Assembly: GCA_002389645.1 (NCBI GenBank) | Contig: DGQE01000018.1 | Location: 186,001-250,000, forward strand | Direction of reading: 5' to 3' | DNA length: 64,000 nucleotides | Source of the DNA: Flavobacteriales bacterium UBA4422 | GTDB lineage: Bacteria; Bacteroidota; Bacteroidia; Flavobacteriales_G; Salibacteraceae | Part shown: positions 50,818-59,129 of the stretch, one piece after another | Layout of the letters: every line of letters begins with the position of its first letter | How positions within the stretch are numbered: the stretch's first letter is position 1 | The notes under the pieces: model-generated | Database searches by the model: none | What the model saw: the letters and a program-made list of their open reading frames with translations, nothing else | What the model was told of the DNA's origin: nothing | Translations under genes and position numbers: made by a program

Positions 50818-53100
50818 ATGACTAGTTTAATTTATGCATTACCAGCGTTTGGAGTAGTAGCTCTGCTCTTTGTGGCTTGGAAAAGTGCTTGGGTATCTAA
50901 GCAGGAGGAAGGAAATGAAAAAATGGCGAGAATTGCCAAGAACATTTCAGTAGGAGCAATGGCTTTCTTAAAGGCTGAATATAAAGTTCTTTCAATCTTC
51001 GTAATCGCGGTTGCGGCTTTGTTAGCATTTAAGGGTGCAAGCGAGGAAAATTCAAGTTATTTAGTTGCATTATCATTTATTGTTGGAGCCGTTTGTTCTG
51101 CATTAGCGGGTTACCTCGGAATGAGAGTTGCGACAAAGGCTAACGTAAGAACTACTCATGCAGCAAGAACATCTTTAGGAAAAGCATTAGAAGTTGCTTT
51201 TGGAGGTGGTTCAGTTATGGGATTGGGTGTTGTTGGATTAGGAGTGCTTGGATTGAGCTTGCTGTTCATATTATATGTAAACCTTTTTGGTATTGCTGAC
51301 GAGAATGGTGTTTCTACAGTACTGAATGTACTTGCTGGTTTCTCTTTGGGGGCTTCTTCAATTGCTCTTTTCGCGAGGGTTGGCGGTGGTATTTATACCA
51401 AAGCAGCTGACGTAGGAGCTGACCTTGTAGGTAAAGTTGAGGCTGGAATTCCAGAAGATCACCCATTGAACCCTGCAACAATTGCAGATAACGTTGGTGA
51501 CAACGTGGGTGACGTAGCCGGAATGGGAGCTGATCTTTTTGAATCTTATGTTGGTTCGATTATCGGTACTATGGTATTAGGAGCTGTGTTTGTTCCTGGT
51601 TTTAGAGAAATGGATCCTGCATGGATGGGATTAGGAGCCGTTATGCTTCCTTTGGCTCTTGCAGCTGTTGGTATCTTAGTTTCAATTTTCGGAACTTTCT
51701 TTGTGAAAGTTAAAGACGGTGGGAACCCACATACAGCCTTGAATATTGGTGAGTTTGGTTCGGCAGGCGTAATGGTTGTAATTTCTTACTTCATTATTAC
51801 TTATTTCTTGCCAGCCACATGGAGCTTTGATGGGACTGATTACTCTGCTAATGGCGTGTTCTTTGCAACTTTAGCTGGTTTAATAGCGGGCTTAGGAATT
51901 GGAAAAATCACAGAATATTACACGGGTACAGGAACGCCTCCAGTACTTTCAATTGTACGTCAATCATTAACAGGCTCTGCAACTAACATTATTGCTGGTT
52001 TAGGAGTTGGTATGATGAGTACAGCTATTCCTGTTATCTTAATTGCTGCGGCAATTTTAGTAGCGCATTACTTCGCTGGTCTTTATGGTATTGCAATTGC
52101 AGCTGTGGGTATGTTGGCAAACACAGGTATTCAATTAGCTGTTGATGCTTACGGACCGATTTCTGACAACGCTGGTGGTATTGCTGAAATGGCAGACCTT
52201 CCAAAAGAAGTACGCAAGCGCACTGATAAGCTTGATGCAGTAGGTAATACCACAGCAGCTATTGGTAAAGGATTTGCGATTGGTTCTGCAGCTCTTACAG
52301 CATTGGCCTTGTTTGCAGCTTTTATGCAACAAGCGAATGTTGGACAGATCAACGTGGCAGTTCCCTCTGTTATGGCAGGATTGCTAGTAGGAGCTATGTT
52401 ACCTTTTGTGTTCTCAGCGATGAGTATGAATGCTGTTGGTCGCGCTGCTATGGCGATGATCGAAGAGGTGAGACGTCAGTTTAAAGAGATCCCTGCGTTG
52501 AAGGCTGCGTTAGAAGTTATGCAACGAAATGAAGGTAAAGAGCAAGCCGATTGGAGCGCTGAAGATCAAGCAACGTTTGATGCTGCCGATGGTGTTGCAG
52601 AATACGATAAGTGCGTTGAGATTTCAACAAAAGCTTCTATTAAGGAGATGGTGCTTCCAGGTTTATTGGCAGTTGCTGTTCCGGTAGCAGTTGGTTTCAT
52701 TGGTGGTCCTGAAATGCTTGGCGGATTGCTAGCAGGTGTAACTTCTGCAGGTGTTTTGATGGCGATTTTCCAATCAAACTCTGGTGGTGCATGGGATAAT
52801 GCTAAGAAGATGTTTGAAGAAGGCGTTGAGATCAACGGAGAAATGTACTACAAAGGTTCTGAGCCTCACAAGGCTACAGTTGTTGGAGATACAGTTGGAG
52901 ATCCTTTTAAGGATACTTCAGGTCCATCACTAAACATTTTGTTGAAATTGATGTCTGTAGTAGCATTAGTAATTGCTCCATCTATCGCCCTTGAGAAAAT
53001 GGTGAAAGTTGAAGATGAGCAAGCTACAGAGATTAAAATTGAAGAGGCTGAAATAGTTTCAGTTGTTACAACTGAAGAGACCGCTACTTTTAGCGAATAA
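50818..53100 (+). CDS. hppA: Membrane-bound ion-pumping pyrophosphatase
   Basis: The 760-aa integral membrane enzyme couples pyrophosphate hydrolysis to H+ or Na+ export. It shows GGGIYTKAADVGADLVGKVE, the substrate site PATIADNVGDNVGDVAGMGA, VDAYGPISDNAGGIAEMADL and the C-terminal GDTVGDPFKDTSGPSLNIL. GNTTAAIGKGFAIGSAALTA carries alanine at the position linked with K+-dependent enzymes. The pumped ion cannot be decided. The last about 30 residues form an acidic tail after the final helix. Confidence 0.97.
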   Translation: MTSLIYALPAFGVVALLFVAWKSAWVSKQEEGNEKMARIAKNISVGAMAFLKAEYKVLSIFVIAVAALLAFKGASEENSSYLVALSFIVGAVCSALAGYLGMRVATKANVRTTHAARTSLGKALEVAFGGGSVMGLGVVGLGVLGLSLLFILYVNLFGIADENGVSTVLNVLAGFSLGASSIALFARVGGGIYTKAADVGADLVGKVEAGIPEDHPLNPATIADNVGDNVGDVAGMGADLFESYVGSIIGTMVLGAVFVPGFREMDPAWMGLGAVMLPLALAAVGILVSIFGTFFVKVKDGGNPHTALNIGEFGSAGVMVVISYFIITYFLPATWSFDGTDYSANGVFFATLAGLIAGLGIGKITEYYTGTGTPPVLSIVRQSLTGSATNIIAGLGVGMMSTAIPVILIAAAILVAHYFAGLYGIAIAAVGMLANTGIQLAVDAYGPISDNAGGIAEMADLPKEVRKRTDKLDAVGNTTAAIGKGFAIGSAALTALALFAAFMQQANVGQINVAVPSVMAGLLVGAMLPFVFSAMSMNAVGRAAMAMIEEVRRQFKEIPALKAALEVMQRNEGKEQADWSAEDQATFDAADGVAEYDKCVEISTKASIKEMVLPGLLAVAVPVAVGFIGGPEMLGGLLAGVTSAGVLMAIFQSNSGGAWDNAKKMFEEGVEINGEMYYKGSEPHKATVVGDTVGDPFKDTSGPSLNILLKLMSVVALVIAPSIALEKMVKVEDEQATEIKIEEAEIVSVVTTEETATFSE

Positions 53101-53124
53101 GAGTCACGATCACTACTTTGAAGG

Positions 53125-53156
53125 AACCCCGATGAGCAATCATCGGGGTTTTTTGT
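53125..53156 (+). terminator. Rho-independent terminator of hppA
   Basis: AACCCCGATGA (53125-53135) pairs with TCATCGGGGTT (53140-53150) over a GCAA loop, followed by T residues. Confidence 0.93.
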
Positions 53157-53226
53157 TTTCTTTTATTTACAACTTGAGAATGATTTTCCGACCTTATTGA
53201 TAGAACTAATGATACGTGGAATGTAA

Positions 53227-53257
53227 TTCGGAATTGGTTTAATTGAGTAATTCCGAA
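53227..53257. repeat. Inverted repeat between hppA and the broken lipoprotein gene
   Basis: Perfect 9-bp arms TTCGGAATT (53227-53235) and AATTCCGAA (53249-53257) enclose 13 bases. No T-run follows on either strand, so it is not a typical terminator. Confidence 0.5.
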
Positions 53258-53298
53258 ATGACGTAACCAATCAAGCGCGCTGAGAGTAGAAAAGTGAA

Positions 53299-53787
53299 CT
53301 ATTGACAAGAAAGATCAGCAAAACCCAAAAGGCTCTGTTTTTGCCCGCTGAATTCCATAAGACATGTGTGTCGATCACTCTCATCCTGAAATACTGTACT
53401 TAAGATCCATCCATAATCACCGCCTATTTCGATGTCAACTTTATCGTCAAATGGACTGCAGTTTTTTAATCTGGTTTTTGTGAACTTCAGAGGATGAGAA
53501 ATTAATTTTTCTCCGTGATTATCGAACACTTCGATCTTATGGCAATCAAATGGGATTTCCAAATAAAAGCACTTCTGAAGATCAGTTTCACTGCAAATGC
53601 TCACTCTATTATCCAGCGCGACTATTTCCCCATATGACTCATCATCAATGAAAAGGTAGGCTTTGTCTACCTTCATGTCTACACCGTAGAAGTATGTTGG
53701 CATATAGGTGTAATCTTAGTCTTTCTTGCAAGATGTCAACGTTATAGCCAAGGTGCAGATTAAAAATATGTGATGGATAATCTTCAC
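53299..53787 (-). pseudogene. Small lipoprotein gene interrupted by an in-frame TAA
   Basis: From GTG 53787 the frame reads a lipoprotein signal KIIHHIFLICTLAITLTSC, then KKD, then TAA (53716-53718). It continues in the same frame as DYTYMPTYFYGVDMKVDKAY and onward for 134 codons to 53299. The signal, lipobox and domain therefore belong together, split by one stop codon. A restart at ATG 53703 would give a product without export signal. The protein family is not recognised. Nonsense mutation, readthrough or sequence error are the options. Confidence 0.7.
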
Positions 53788-53873
53788 AATTGACTCGAAT
53801 GTATCCAATATCTGTCTTATTGACAATTTATTCAATGTCCTAATTACGTCACATGTTTTGGAAGTAGGTCTCT

Positions 53874-54212
53874 TTATTGCAGTTTAGGATTGTTTTTATG
53901 CCTGTCAGCATCTCGTTTTGTTTTCTTAGCGAGGTTTTTTTCCAGTGCCTTCGTCAGATCAACATCTGTTTGGTTTGCCAAGCAAATTAAGACGAATAAT
54001 ACATCTGCCATTTCATCACCAAGGTCTTTGCTCTTGTCACTATCTTTTTCGCTCTGTTCGCCATAGCGTCTTGCTATGATTCGGGCAAGCTCGCCCACCT
54101 CCTCAGTTAGCATCGCCATGTTTGTTAGCTCATTGAAGTATCTTACACCAATGGTTTTGATCCAATGATCTATTTTTTCTTGAGCTTCTTCTATGGTCAT
54201 TTTTTCCGTCAT
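53874..54212 (-). CDS. MazG-like nucleotide pyrophosphohydrolase
   Basis: The 112-aa protein has TIEEAQEKIDHWIKTIGVRY followed by the metal-site pattern LTEEVGELARIIARRYGEQ and DLGDEMADVLFVLICLANQT, the EExxE...ExxD motif of the all-alpha NTP pyrophosphatases. It probably removes unwanted or damaged NTPs. Its ATG overlaps the stop of the SGNH-like gene by four bases, placing it at the end of the rsgA-dtd-MBOAT-SGNH set. Confidence 0.9.
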   Translation of the reverse strand: MTEKMTIEEAQEKIDHWIKTIGVRYFNELTNMAMLTEEVGELARIIARRYGEQSEKDSDKSKDLGDEMADVLFVLICLANQTDVDLTKALEKNLAKKTKRDADRHKNNPKLQ

Positions 54213-55195
54213 TCGATGATTGTTTTAAGCGATGAAGCAATGTTTTTAGCAATAATCTTTCTTCCTTCTTCGTCATAATGTTCCGTGGGGAAGTCTTTGT
54301 CTGTAAAGTTTGAAGCCTTCAATATATGCAGATTATTAACTACTTTAAATCCCTTTTCTGAATATCGACTCTCTAGCCATTTTGCATTTTGTGTCATCAA
54401 TGAAGTAAGGTCTTTACCCACTAATGAGTCAGCTGTTTCTATGTTTTCAGCCAGAATATTGAAAACCAACCTATAGCTCCTTTTCTCTGCTATCTCGCAA
54501 ATAGCGTCAAAGTCTTTTACACGAGAATTGTTTTCATCAATTACAAAACCATATTGCTTAATAAATTGATCGGCTAGCTGACGTGTTGGGTTTCTCCAAT
54601 CGCCCCATTTTTCAACTGCACACCAATTTTTGACGGTGTTTTTAGGGGCTTCAAACGGAAGCGGGTCATTAGCCCATTGTGTTTGAACTAGCTCATTTCT
54701 TTCATACGCAGGTTTATTGTCATAGGCATTTAAGCTTAAAAGTAGGCGATTGAATAAGACGGGTCTGTGATTGTAGAATACGTTGGATTGGTTTAATGCA
54801 GTTTCAAGGTCTGAGTTGACCCAACTCGGTCCAAAAGATCTCATATTCATGGTTATTATGAATGTTTTGGCTTCGGAGTCTTTGGGAAATATATGAAGTA
54901 ATTTACGGTATACTCCCGCATGAGAAGCCGGTTTGTTGATGGCTTCAAATTGAAAGGTTGGGAAATAGTCTGAGATGAACTGACTTATTTTTCTCGGGTC
55001 TGCTTCTTGGATATTTTCGGGAGGGAAATTGCTCGATGCTGAGATGTAAATCACATCGCAGTTTTTGATTTTTTCTAATTGCAGATACTGATCGGCATGT
55101 TCATCCACAAAGGCAATAAATTTGGATTGCTTATACATCCAATTCAATGCGATTAGCATTGCGACCAATGAAATGAGTTTCAGCGTAATTTTCAT
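54209..55195 (-). CDS. SGNH/DltD-like envelope protein, O-acylation partner of the MBOAT
   Basis: The 328-aa protein has an N-terminal membrane anchor (about 4-22) and an extracytoplasmic domain. A nucleophile-type serine lies in IYISASSNFPPE (about S52-S55), and a C-terminal DKDFPTEHYDEEGRK holds likely catalytic Asp (D301) and His (H306), as in DltD and AlgX-type proteins. Such proteins complete transfer of acyl groups exported by an MBOAT protein. The MBOAT gene is directly upstream with a one-base overlap. The family match is weak, so this rests on layout and context. Confidence 0.72.
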   Translation of the reverse strand: MKITLKLISLVAMLIALNWMYKQSKFIAFVDEHADQYLQLEKIKNCDVIYISASSNFPPENIQEADPRKISQFISDYFPTFQFEAINKPASHAGVYRKLLHIFPKDSEAKTFIITMNMRSFGPSWVNSDLETALNQSNVFYNHRPVLFNRLLLSLNAYDNKPAYERNELVQTQWANDPLPFEAPKNTVKNWCAVEKWGDWRNPTRQLADQFIKQYGFVIDENNSRVKDFDAICEIAEKRSYRLVFNILAENIETADSLVGKDLTSLMTQNAKWLESRYSEKGFKVVNNLHILKASNFTDKDFPTEHYDEEGRKIIAKNIASSLKTIIE

Positions 55196-56595
55196 CAGAA
55201 TTGGAAGTAGATGAATGGATGATTAGTGATGCCGGCAAAGCAACTGATAGAAAAAATAAGGAATGCATAGACACTCCAGCGAATAATAGCGCCTTGTTCG
55301 TTAAGCCAACTATGGATGCTTCTGTTTTTGAAGTGGATATCTGACAATAAGAATATTCCTATGAATGAAATACTAACAGCCTGCCATTCTAAATGAATTC
55401 CTGTTGACTCGGAAGAAACGGCATTTGTGATATAATTTGCTGCCATCTCAATTGACTCGCTTCGAAAGAATACCCACGCAATAAATACAATGCTCATCGT
55501 TGCTATCCATCTAGGAAATTTCAGCCATGGCGCAGTGTCTTTTGAGATAAACCAGCGCTCCATCAAATAGCTACATCCATGAATTGCTCCCCAAGCTACA
55601 AATGTCCAATTAGCTCCGTGCCAAAGTCCGCTCACAATAAATACAATTAAAATGTTCGTGGTTAGTTTCAGCCTCGAAACACGACTTCCACCTAGCGGAA
55701 TGAATAGGTAGTCTCTAAACCAAGTTGAGAGAGAAATGTGCCATTTACTCCAAAACTCTCTGATGGAAGTAGCAGTGTACGGAGCATTGAAATTGTCCAT
55801 TAGCTCTATGCCTAATAGCCTGGACGTGCCTATTGCAATAAGAGAATATCCATGGAAGTCACTATAAATCTGGATGCCGAATAATAACGCTCCTAACACA
55901 AGTTGAAGGGCCGAAGCTTCGTTTTGTTGCTCGAATATTTGATCTACTACATGGCTAATATTATCGGCAACACACATCTTGATAAACAAGCCGTACAGAA
56001 TCATTCTGCCTCCTTGTTGAAGAAAGGTATAGTTGAACTTTTGTTCCTTGAAAAGTTGTTTGTGAAGATGAGAGAATCGTTCAATAGGTCCTGCTACGAG
56101 CTGCGGGAAAAAGCTCACGAACAAGGCGAATTTGAATGGATTTTTCTCGGGAATTGCCCGCCCGTAATACACATCAATACTATACCCTAATGTTTGGAAA
56201 GTATAGAATGAAATTCCAACGGGCAATGCGAAATTCCAGAAGTTTTGAAAGCCATTTAATTGAGAGTCGCTAATGGCTGAGATTGGGTGTAATACATCGG
56301 TCATGAACCATCCAGAGTACTTGAATAGAACTAATAGTCCAAGATTGGTGAAGAGACTAATGCTCAGTCCGATTTTCTTTTTGAGATGATCATCCGTAGA
56401 GGCAATAAATTGAGCAGCGAAAAAATCAACTACGGTGCTCAACAAAATGAGTCCCAGATATTCTATTTTCCAGTAGCCATAGAAAAAGTAGCTTGCCGCA
56501 AGCAGCAGCATCCATCGCCAGCGATGAGGTAAGATGAAATAAATCGCCACCACTGAGAGCAGAAAAATCAGAAATGGCATTGAGTTGAATAACAC
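55195..56595 (-). CDS. MBOAT-family O-acyltransferase (AlgI/DltB type)
   Basis: The 466-aa multi-pass protein starts LFNSMPFLIFLLSVVAIYF, a strongly conserved start in this family, which supports the GTG start at 56595 over ATG 56580. It has LPVGISFYTFQTLGYSIDVY, FFPQLVAGPIERF, the conserved histidine in FWSKWHISLSTWFRDYLFIP (about H286) and the catalytic histidine in SGLWHGANWTF (about H326). It probably passes acetyl or other acyl groups across the membrane to a surface polymer with the following SGNH protein. The polymer is unknown; no alginate or teichoic acid genes are nearby. Confidence 0.92.
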   Translation of the reverse strand: MLFNSMPFLIFLLSVVAIYFILPHRWRWMLLLAASYFFYGYWKIEYLGLILLSTVVDFFAAQFIASTDDHLKKKIGLSISLFTNLGLLVLFKYSGWFMTDVLHPISAISDSQLNGFQNFWNFALPVGISFYTFQTLGYSIDVYYGRAIPEKNPFKFALFVSFFPQLVAGPIERFSHLHKQLFKEQKFNYTFLQQGGRMILYGLFIKMCVADNISHVVDQIFEQQNEASALQLVLGALLFGIQIYSDFHGYSLIAIGTSRLLGIELMDNFNAPYTATSIREFWSKWHISLSTWFRDYLFIPLGGSRVSRLKLTTNILIVFIVSGLWHGANWTFVAWGAIHGCSYLMERWFISKDTAPWLKFPRWIATMSIVFIAWVFFRSESIEMAANYITNAVSSESTGIHLEWQAVSISFIGIFLLSDIHFKNRSIHSWLNEQGAIIRWSVYAFLIFSISCFAGITNHPFIYFQF

Positions 56596-56598
56596 CTT

Positions 56599-57051
56599 CT
56601 ACTCTTTGTTTTTTGTGTCTATAAATATGGTGACCGGACCATCGTTAATCAAATGTACATTCATGTCGGCTCCAAACACTCCAGTTTCTGTCGGTTTTCC
56701 CGTCAAAGCTTCTAATGTTTCGCAAAAGAATTGATAAAGAGGAATCGCTTGCTCGGGTCTTGCTGCTCTGATGAAACTTGGTCGAGTTCCTTTCTTATAC
56801 TTTGCATGAAGGGTGAATTGACTAACAACCAAAGCGCTTCCACTAACATCGTTGATCGAGCGGTTCATTAATCCTTCATCGTCAGCAAAGATTCTCAAAT
56901 TCACGATTTTTTTTGCGAGCCATTCTGCATCCTCTTTTGTATCTGCTTCTTCGATGCCTAATAGGATCAAATACCCAAGACCTATGCTTCCGGATTCTTG
57001 ACTATTAATGGAAACAGAAGCTTGACTGACTCTTTGAATTATACTTCTCAT
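56599..57051 (-). CDS. dtd: D-aminoacyl-tRNA deacylase
   Basis: The 150-aa enzyme frees tRNA wrongly charged with D-amino acids. It has IIQRVSQASVSINSQESGSI, GLGYLILLGIEEADT, the active-site VVSQFTLHAKYKKGTRPSF and the cross-subunit NDGPVTIFIDT. It lies between rsgA and the MBOAT gene, whose GTG start is only 3 bp beyond the dtd stop. Confidence 0.95.
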   Translation of the reverse strand: MRSIIQRVSQASVSINSQESGSIGLGYLILLGIEEADTKEDAEWLAKKIVNLRIFADDEGLMNRSINDVSGSALVVSQFTLHAKYKKGTRPSFIRAARPEQAIPLYQFFCETLEALTGKPTETGVFGADMNVHLINDGPVTIFIDTKNKE

Positions 57052-57123
57052 ACTTAAGACTTTAAAAGGTCAAAATAAAAAAGCTCTTCAAACTGAATGT
57101 GAAAATGTCTTCTTTTCAGCACA

Positions 57124-58047
57124 TTAATCGTTTTTCTTCAGTGCTTTTAGTTCTTCATACAAGTGAACGTAATTCTCGTATCTGAATATAGGTAGTCTAC
57201 TTTCTTCAAATTCAGGTTTAACAGCGCAACCTGGTTCGTTGAGGTGTTTGCAGTTTCCAAACTTGCAGTTTTCACTGAAGCGCACCATTTCTGGGAAATA
57301 ATCTTTGAGCTCTTCCGGTTCCATATCAATTAGCCCAAAGCTTTTTAGTCCAGGGGTATCGATTATAAATGAGGTTGGATTGATTTCGTGCATTTCTGCA
57401 AATGTCGTAGTGTGTTGTCCTTTTTCATTCGATGCGGAAACATTGCTCACCTTGGCTGATATATCTGGGTTGATTTTATTGAGCAAAGAGCTCTTTCCTA
57501 CACCACTCGTTCCTGAGAAAAGAGTGATTTTATCCTGGGTCAATTCTTGGATTTTGTTGATTCCTTCATTGTTGGATACTGAAATAGCCTCGCTTTCGTA
57601 TCCAATTTCACGATATGCTGCTCTCAAATCTTTTAAATACGCTTTCTCTTTATCATTGAGTAAATCCGTTTTGTTGAAAACGATGATTGCAGGAATTTGA
57701 TATGCTTGAGCAGTGACCAAAAACCGGTCAACAAACCCAAATTTGAGTTTAGGTTCTTTGAGTGTTGTTACTATGATTGCCAAGTCTATGTTGGCTGCGA
57801 TGATGTGTGTTTCCTTTGAAAGCTTGGTGGATTTTCGAATGATGTAATTCTTGCGATCTTGTATTTTACTGATGGAAAAGTCTTCGCCAGTTTCATCAAT
57901 TTCAATAAGATCTCCGACGGTAATGTGATTCGTATTTCTTGAGTTTGCCGTGCGCAGCTTCCCTCTTGATCGAGCGTCAATTATTTTGCCATCGTTGAGC
58001 CTTACCTTATACCAACTCCCCGTACTCTTTACTACCAGTCCTTTCAT
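57124..58047 (-). CDS. rsgA: Ribosome small-subunit GTPase RsgA
   Basis: The 307-aa protein assists 30S maturation. It has an N-terminal OB domain (VKSTGSWYKVRLNDGKIIDA), a circularly permuted GTPase with VFNKTDLLN (G4), GTSGVGKSSLLN (G1) and DTPGLKSFG (G3), and a C-terminal zinc site FGNCKHLNEPGCAV. It appears to be first in the minus-strand group that continues into dtd. Confidence 0.95.
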   Translation of the reverse strand: MKGLVVKSTGSWYKVRLNDGKIIDARSRGKLRTANSRNTNHITVGDLIEIDETGEDFSISKIQDRKNYIIRKSTKLSKETHIIAANIDLAIIVTTLKEPKLKFGFVDRFLVTAQAYQIPAIIVFNKTDLLNDKEKAYLKDLRAAYREIGYESEAISVSNNEGINKIQELTQDKITLFSGTSGVGKSSLLNKINPDISAKVSNVSASNEKGQHTTTFAEMHEINPTSFIIDTPGLKSFGLIDMEPEELKDYFPEMVRFSENCKFGNCKHLNEPGCAVKPEFEESRLPIFRYENYVHLYEELKALKKND

Positions 58048-58136
58048 AGTATGTAATTAACGTCAACATTGTTTATAACCTGTATTAAATTGTTGAAAAC
58101 TCAGTTGATAACTCAATATTTTCACATTAAGCTTCA

Positions 58137-59129
58137 ATGAGCATGCAAAGTAACAATCTGACAGCACTATTTATTGCTGGTAACTTATTCTTCTTCACCC
58201 TTCAGGCGCAAGCGCAGCCTGCTGAACCTCGTATGTCAAAGCATGATTATATCGATGAATTCAGAGATGAAGCTGTTCGAGAGATGCATGCTACGGGAAT
58301 TCCAGCCAGTATTACGTTGGCGCAGGGAATGCTTGAAAGCGACTATGGCAATAGTCCTTTGGCTAAATATGCGCGGAATCACTTTGGTATTAAATGTCAT
58401 AAGGGCTGGGAAGGCCCAACATTTATACAAGATGATGATGAGGCCAATGAGTGCTTTCGGAAATATTACTCAGCATTCGATTCATACCGAGATCATAGTG
58501 AGTTTTTGATGACGCGCGATCGGTATGCGTTTTTATTTGATTTGAAACACACCGATTACAAGGGGTGGGCTCATGGTTTAAAGAAGGCTGGATATGCTAC
58601 AAACCCTAAATACGCGCCACTTCTTATTAAGATTATTGAGGAAAACGAGTTGCATAAATATGATCGTGTGAAGAAAATCCCCGAGAAAGAGACTGTTGCT
58701 GAAGTGAAAACCACAAAGTCGTATAAGCGTAATGAGCCAATTGCTCAAGTTCCAAACGTTAGCGCAATAGATGTAAGTGATAATAATATCAAATTTATTG
58801 TTGCGAAAAAGGGAGATACACCTGAATCAGTTGCAGAAAGATTTGACATGGGCAGATGGCAAGTGTTAAAGTACAATGACTTGCTAAAAGGCTCTCGCTT
58901 GATTGAAGGAGAAGTAGTTTACTTGCAGCCTAAACGCAATAACGCCCAAGAAGAGTTTCATACTGTTACCCAAGGGGAAACGGTAAGAGAGGTTTCTCAG
59001 AAATACGGTGTGAAGATGAAGACCATTTATAAGTTGAATGACCTTTCTGAAAATGAAAGTTTACAGGCCGGGCAGAAACTAAAAATTCGAAAAATGGGCT
59101 CGTTTGGCGCGATGATGACAGGTCGCTAA
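58137..59129 (+). CDS. Glucosaminidase-domain protein with two LysM repeats
   Basis: The 330-aa exported protein has a signal peptide (cleavage near QAQAQ) and a glucosaminidase (GH73-like) domain from about 35-180 with GIPASITLAQGMLESDYGNS, ARNHFGIKCHKGWEG, YYSAFDSYRDHSEFL and KKAGYATNPKYAPLL. Two LysM domains follow (KFIVAKKGDTPESVAERFDM and FHTVTQGETVREVSQKYGV). It probably cuts and binds peptidoglycan in the periplasm. It converges with the propeller gene with a 4-base overlap. Confidence 0.92.
   Translation: MSMQSNNLTALFIAGNLFFFTLQAQAQPAEPRMSKHDYIDEFRDEAVREMHATGIPASITLAQGMLESDYGNSPLAKYARNHFGIKCHKGWEGPTFIQDDDEANECFRKYYSAFDSYRDHSEFLMTRDRYAFLFDLKHTDYKGWAHGLKKAGYATNPKYAPLLIKIIEENELHKYDRVKKIPEKETVAEVKTTKSYKRNEPIAQVPNVSAIDVSDNNIKFIVAKKGDTPESVAERFDMGRWQVLKYNDLLKGSRLIEGEVVYLQPKRNNAQEEFHTVTQGETVREVSQKYGVKMKTIYKLNDLSENESLQAGQKLKIRKMGSFGAMMTGR

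Noticed and set aside
53090..53308. Minus-strand 72-codon open frame between hppA and the lipoprotein gene
   Set aside because: It runs through the hppA terminator and the 53227 inverted repeat and has no protein features.
55903..56190. Plus-strand open frame inside the MBOAT gene
   Set aside because: It is antisense to a conserved gene and lacks any motif.
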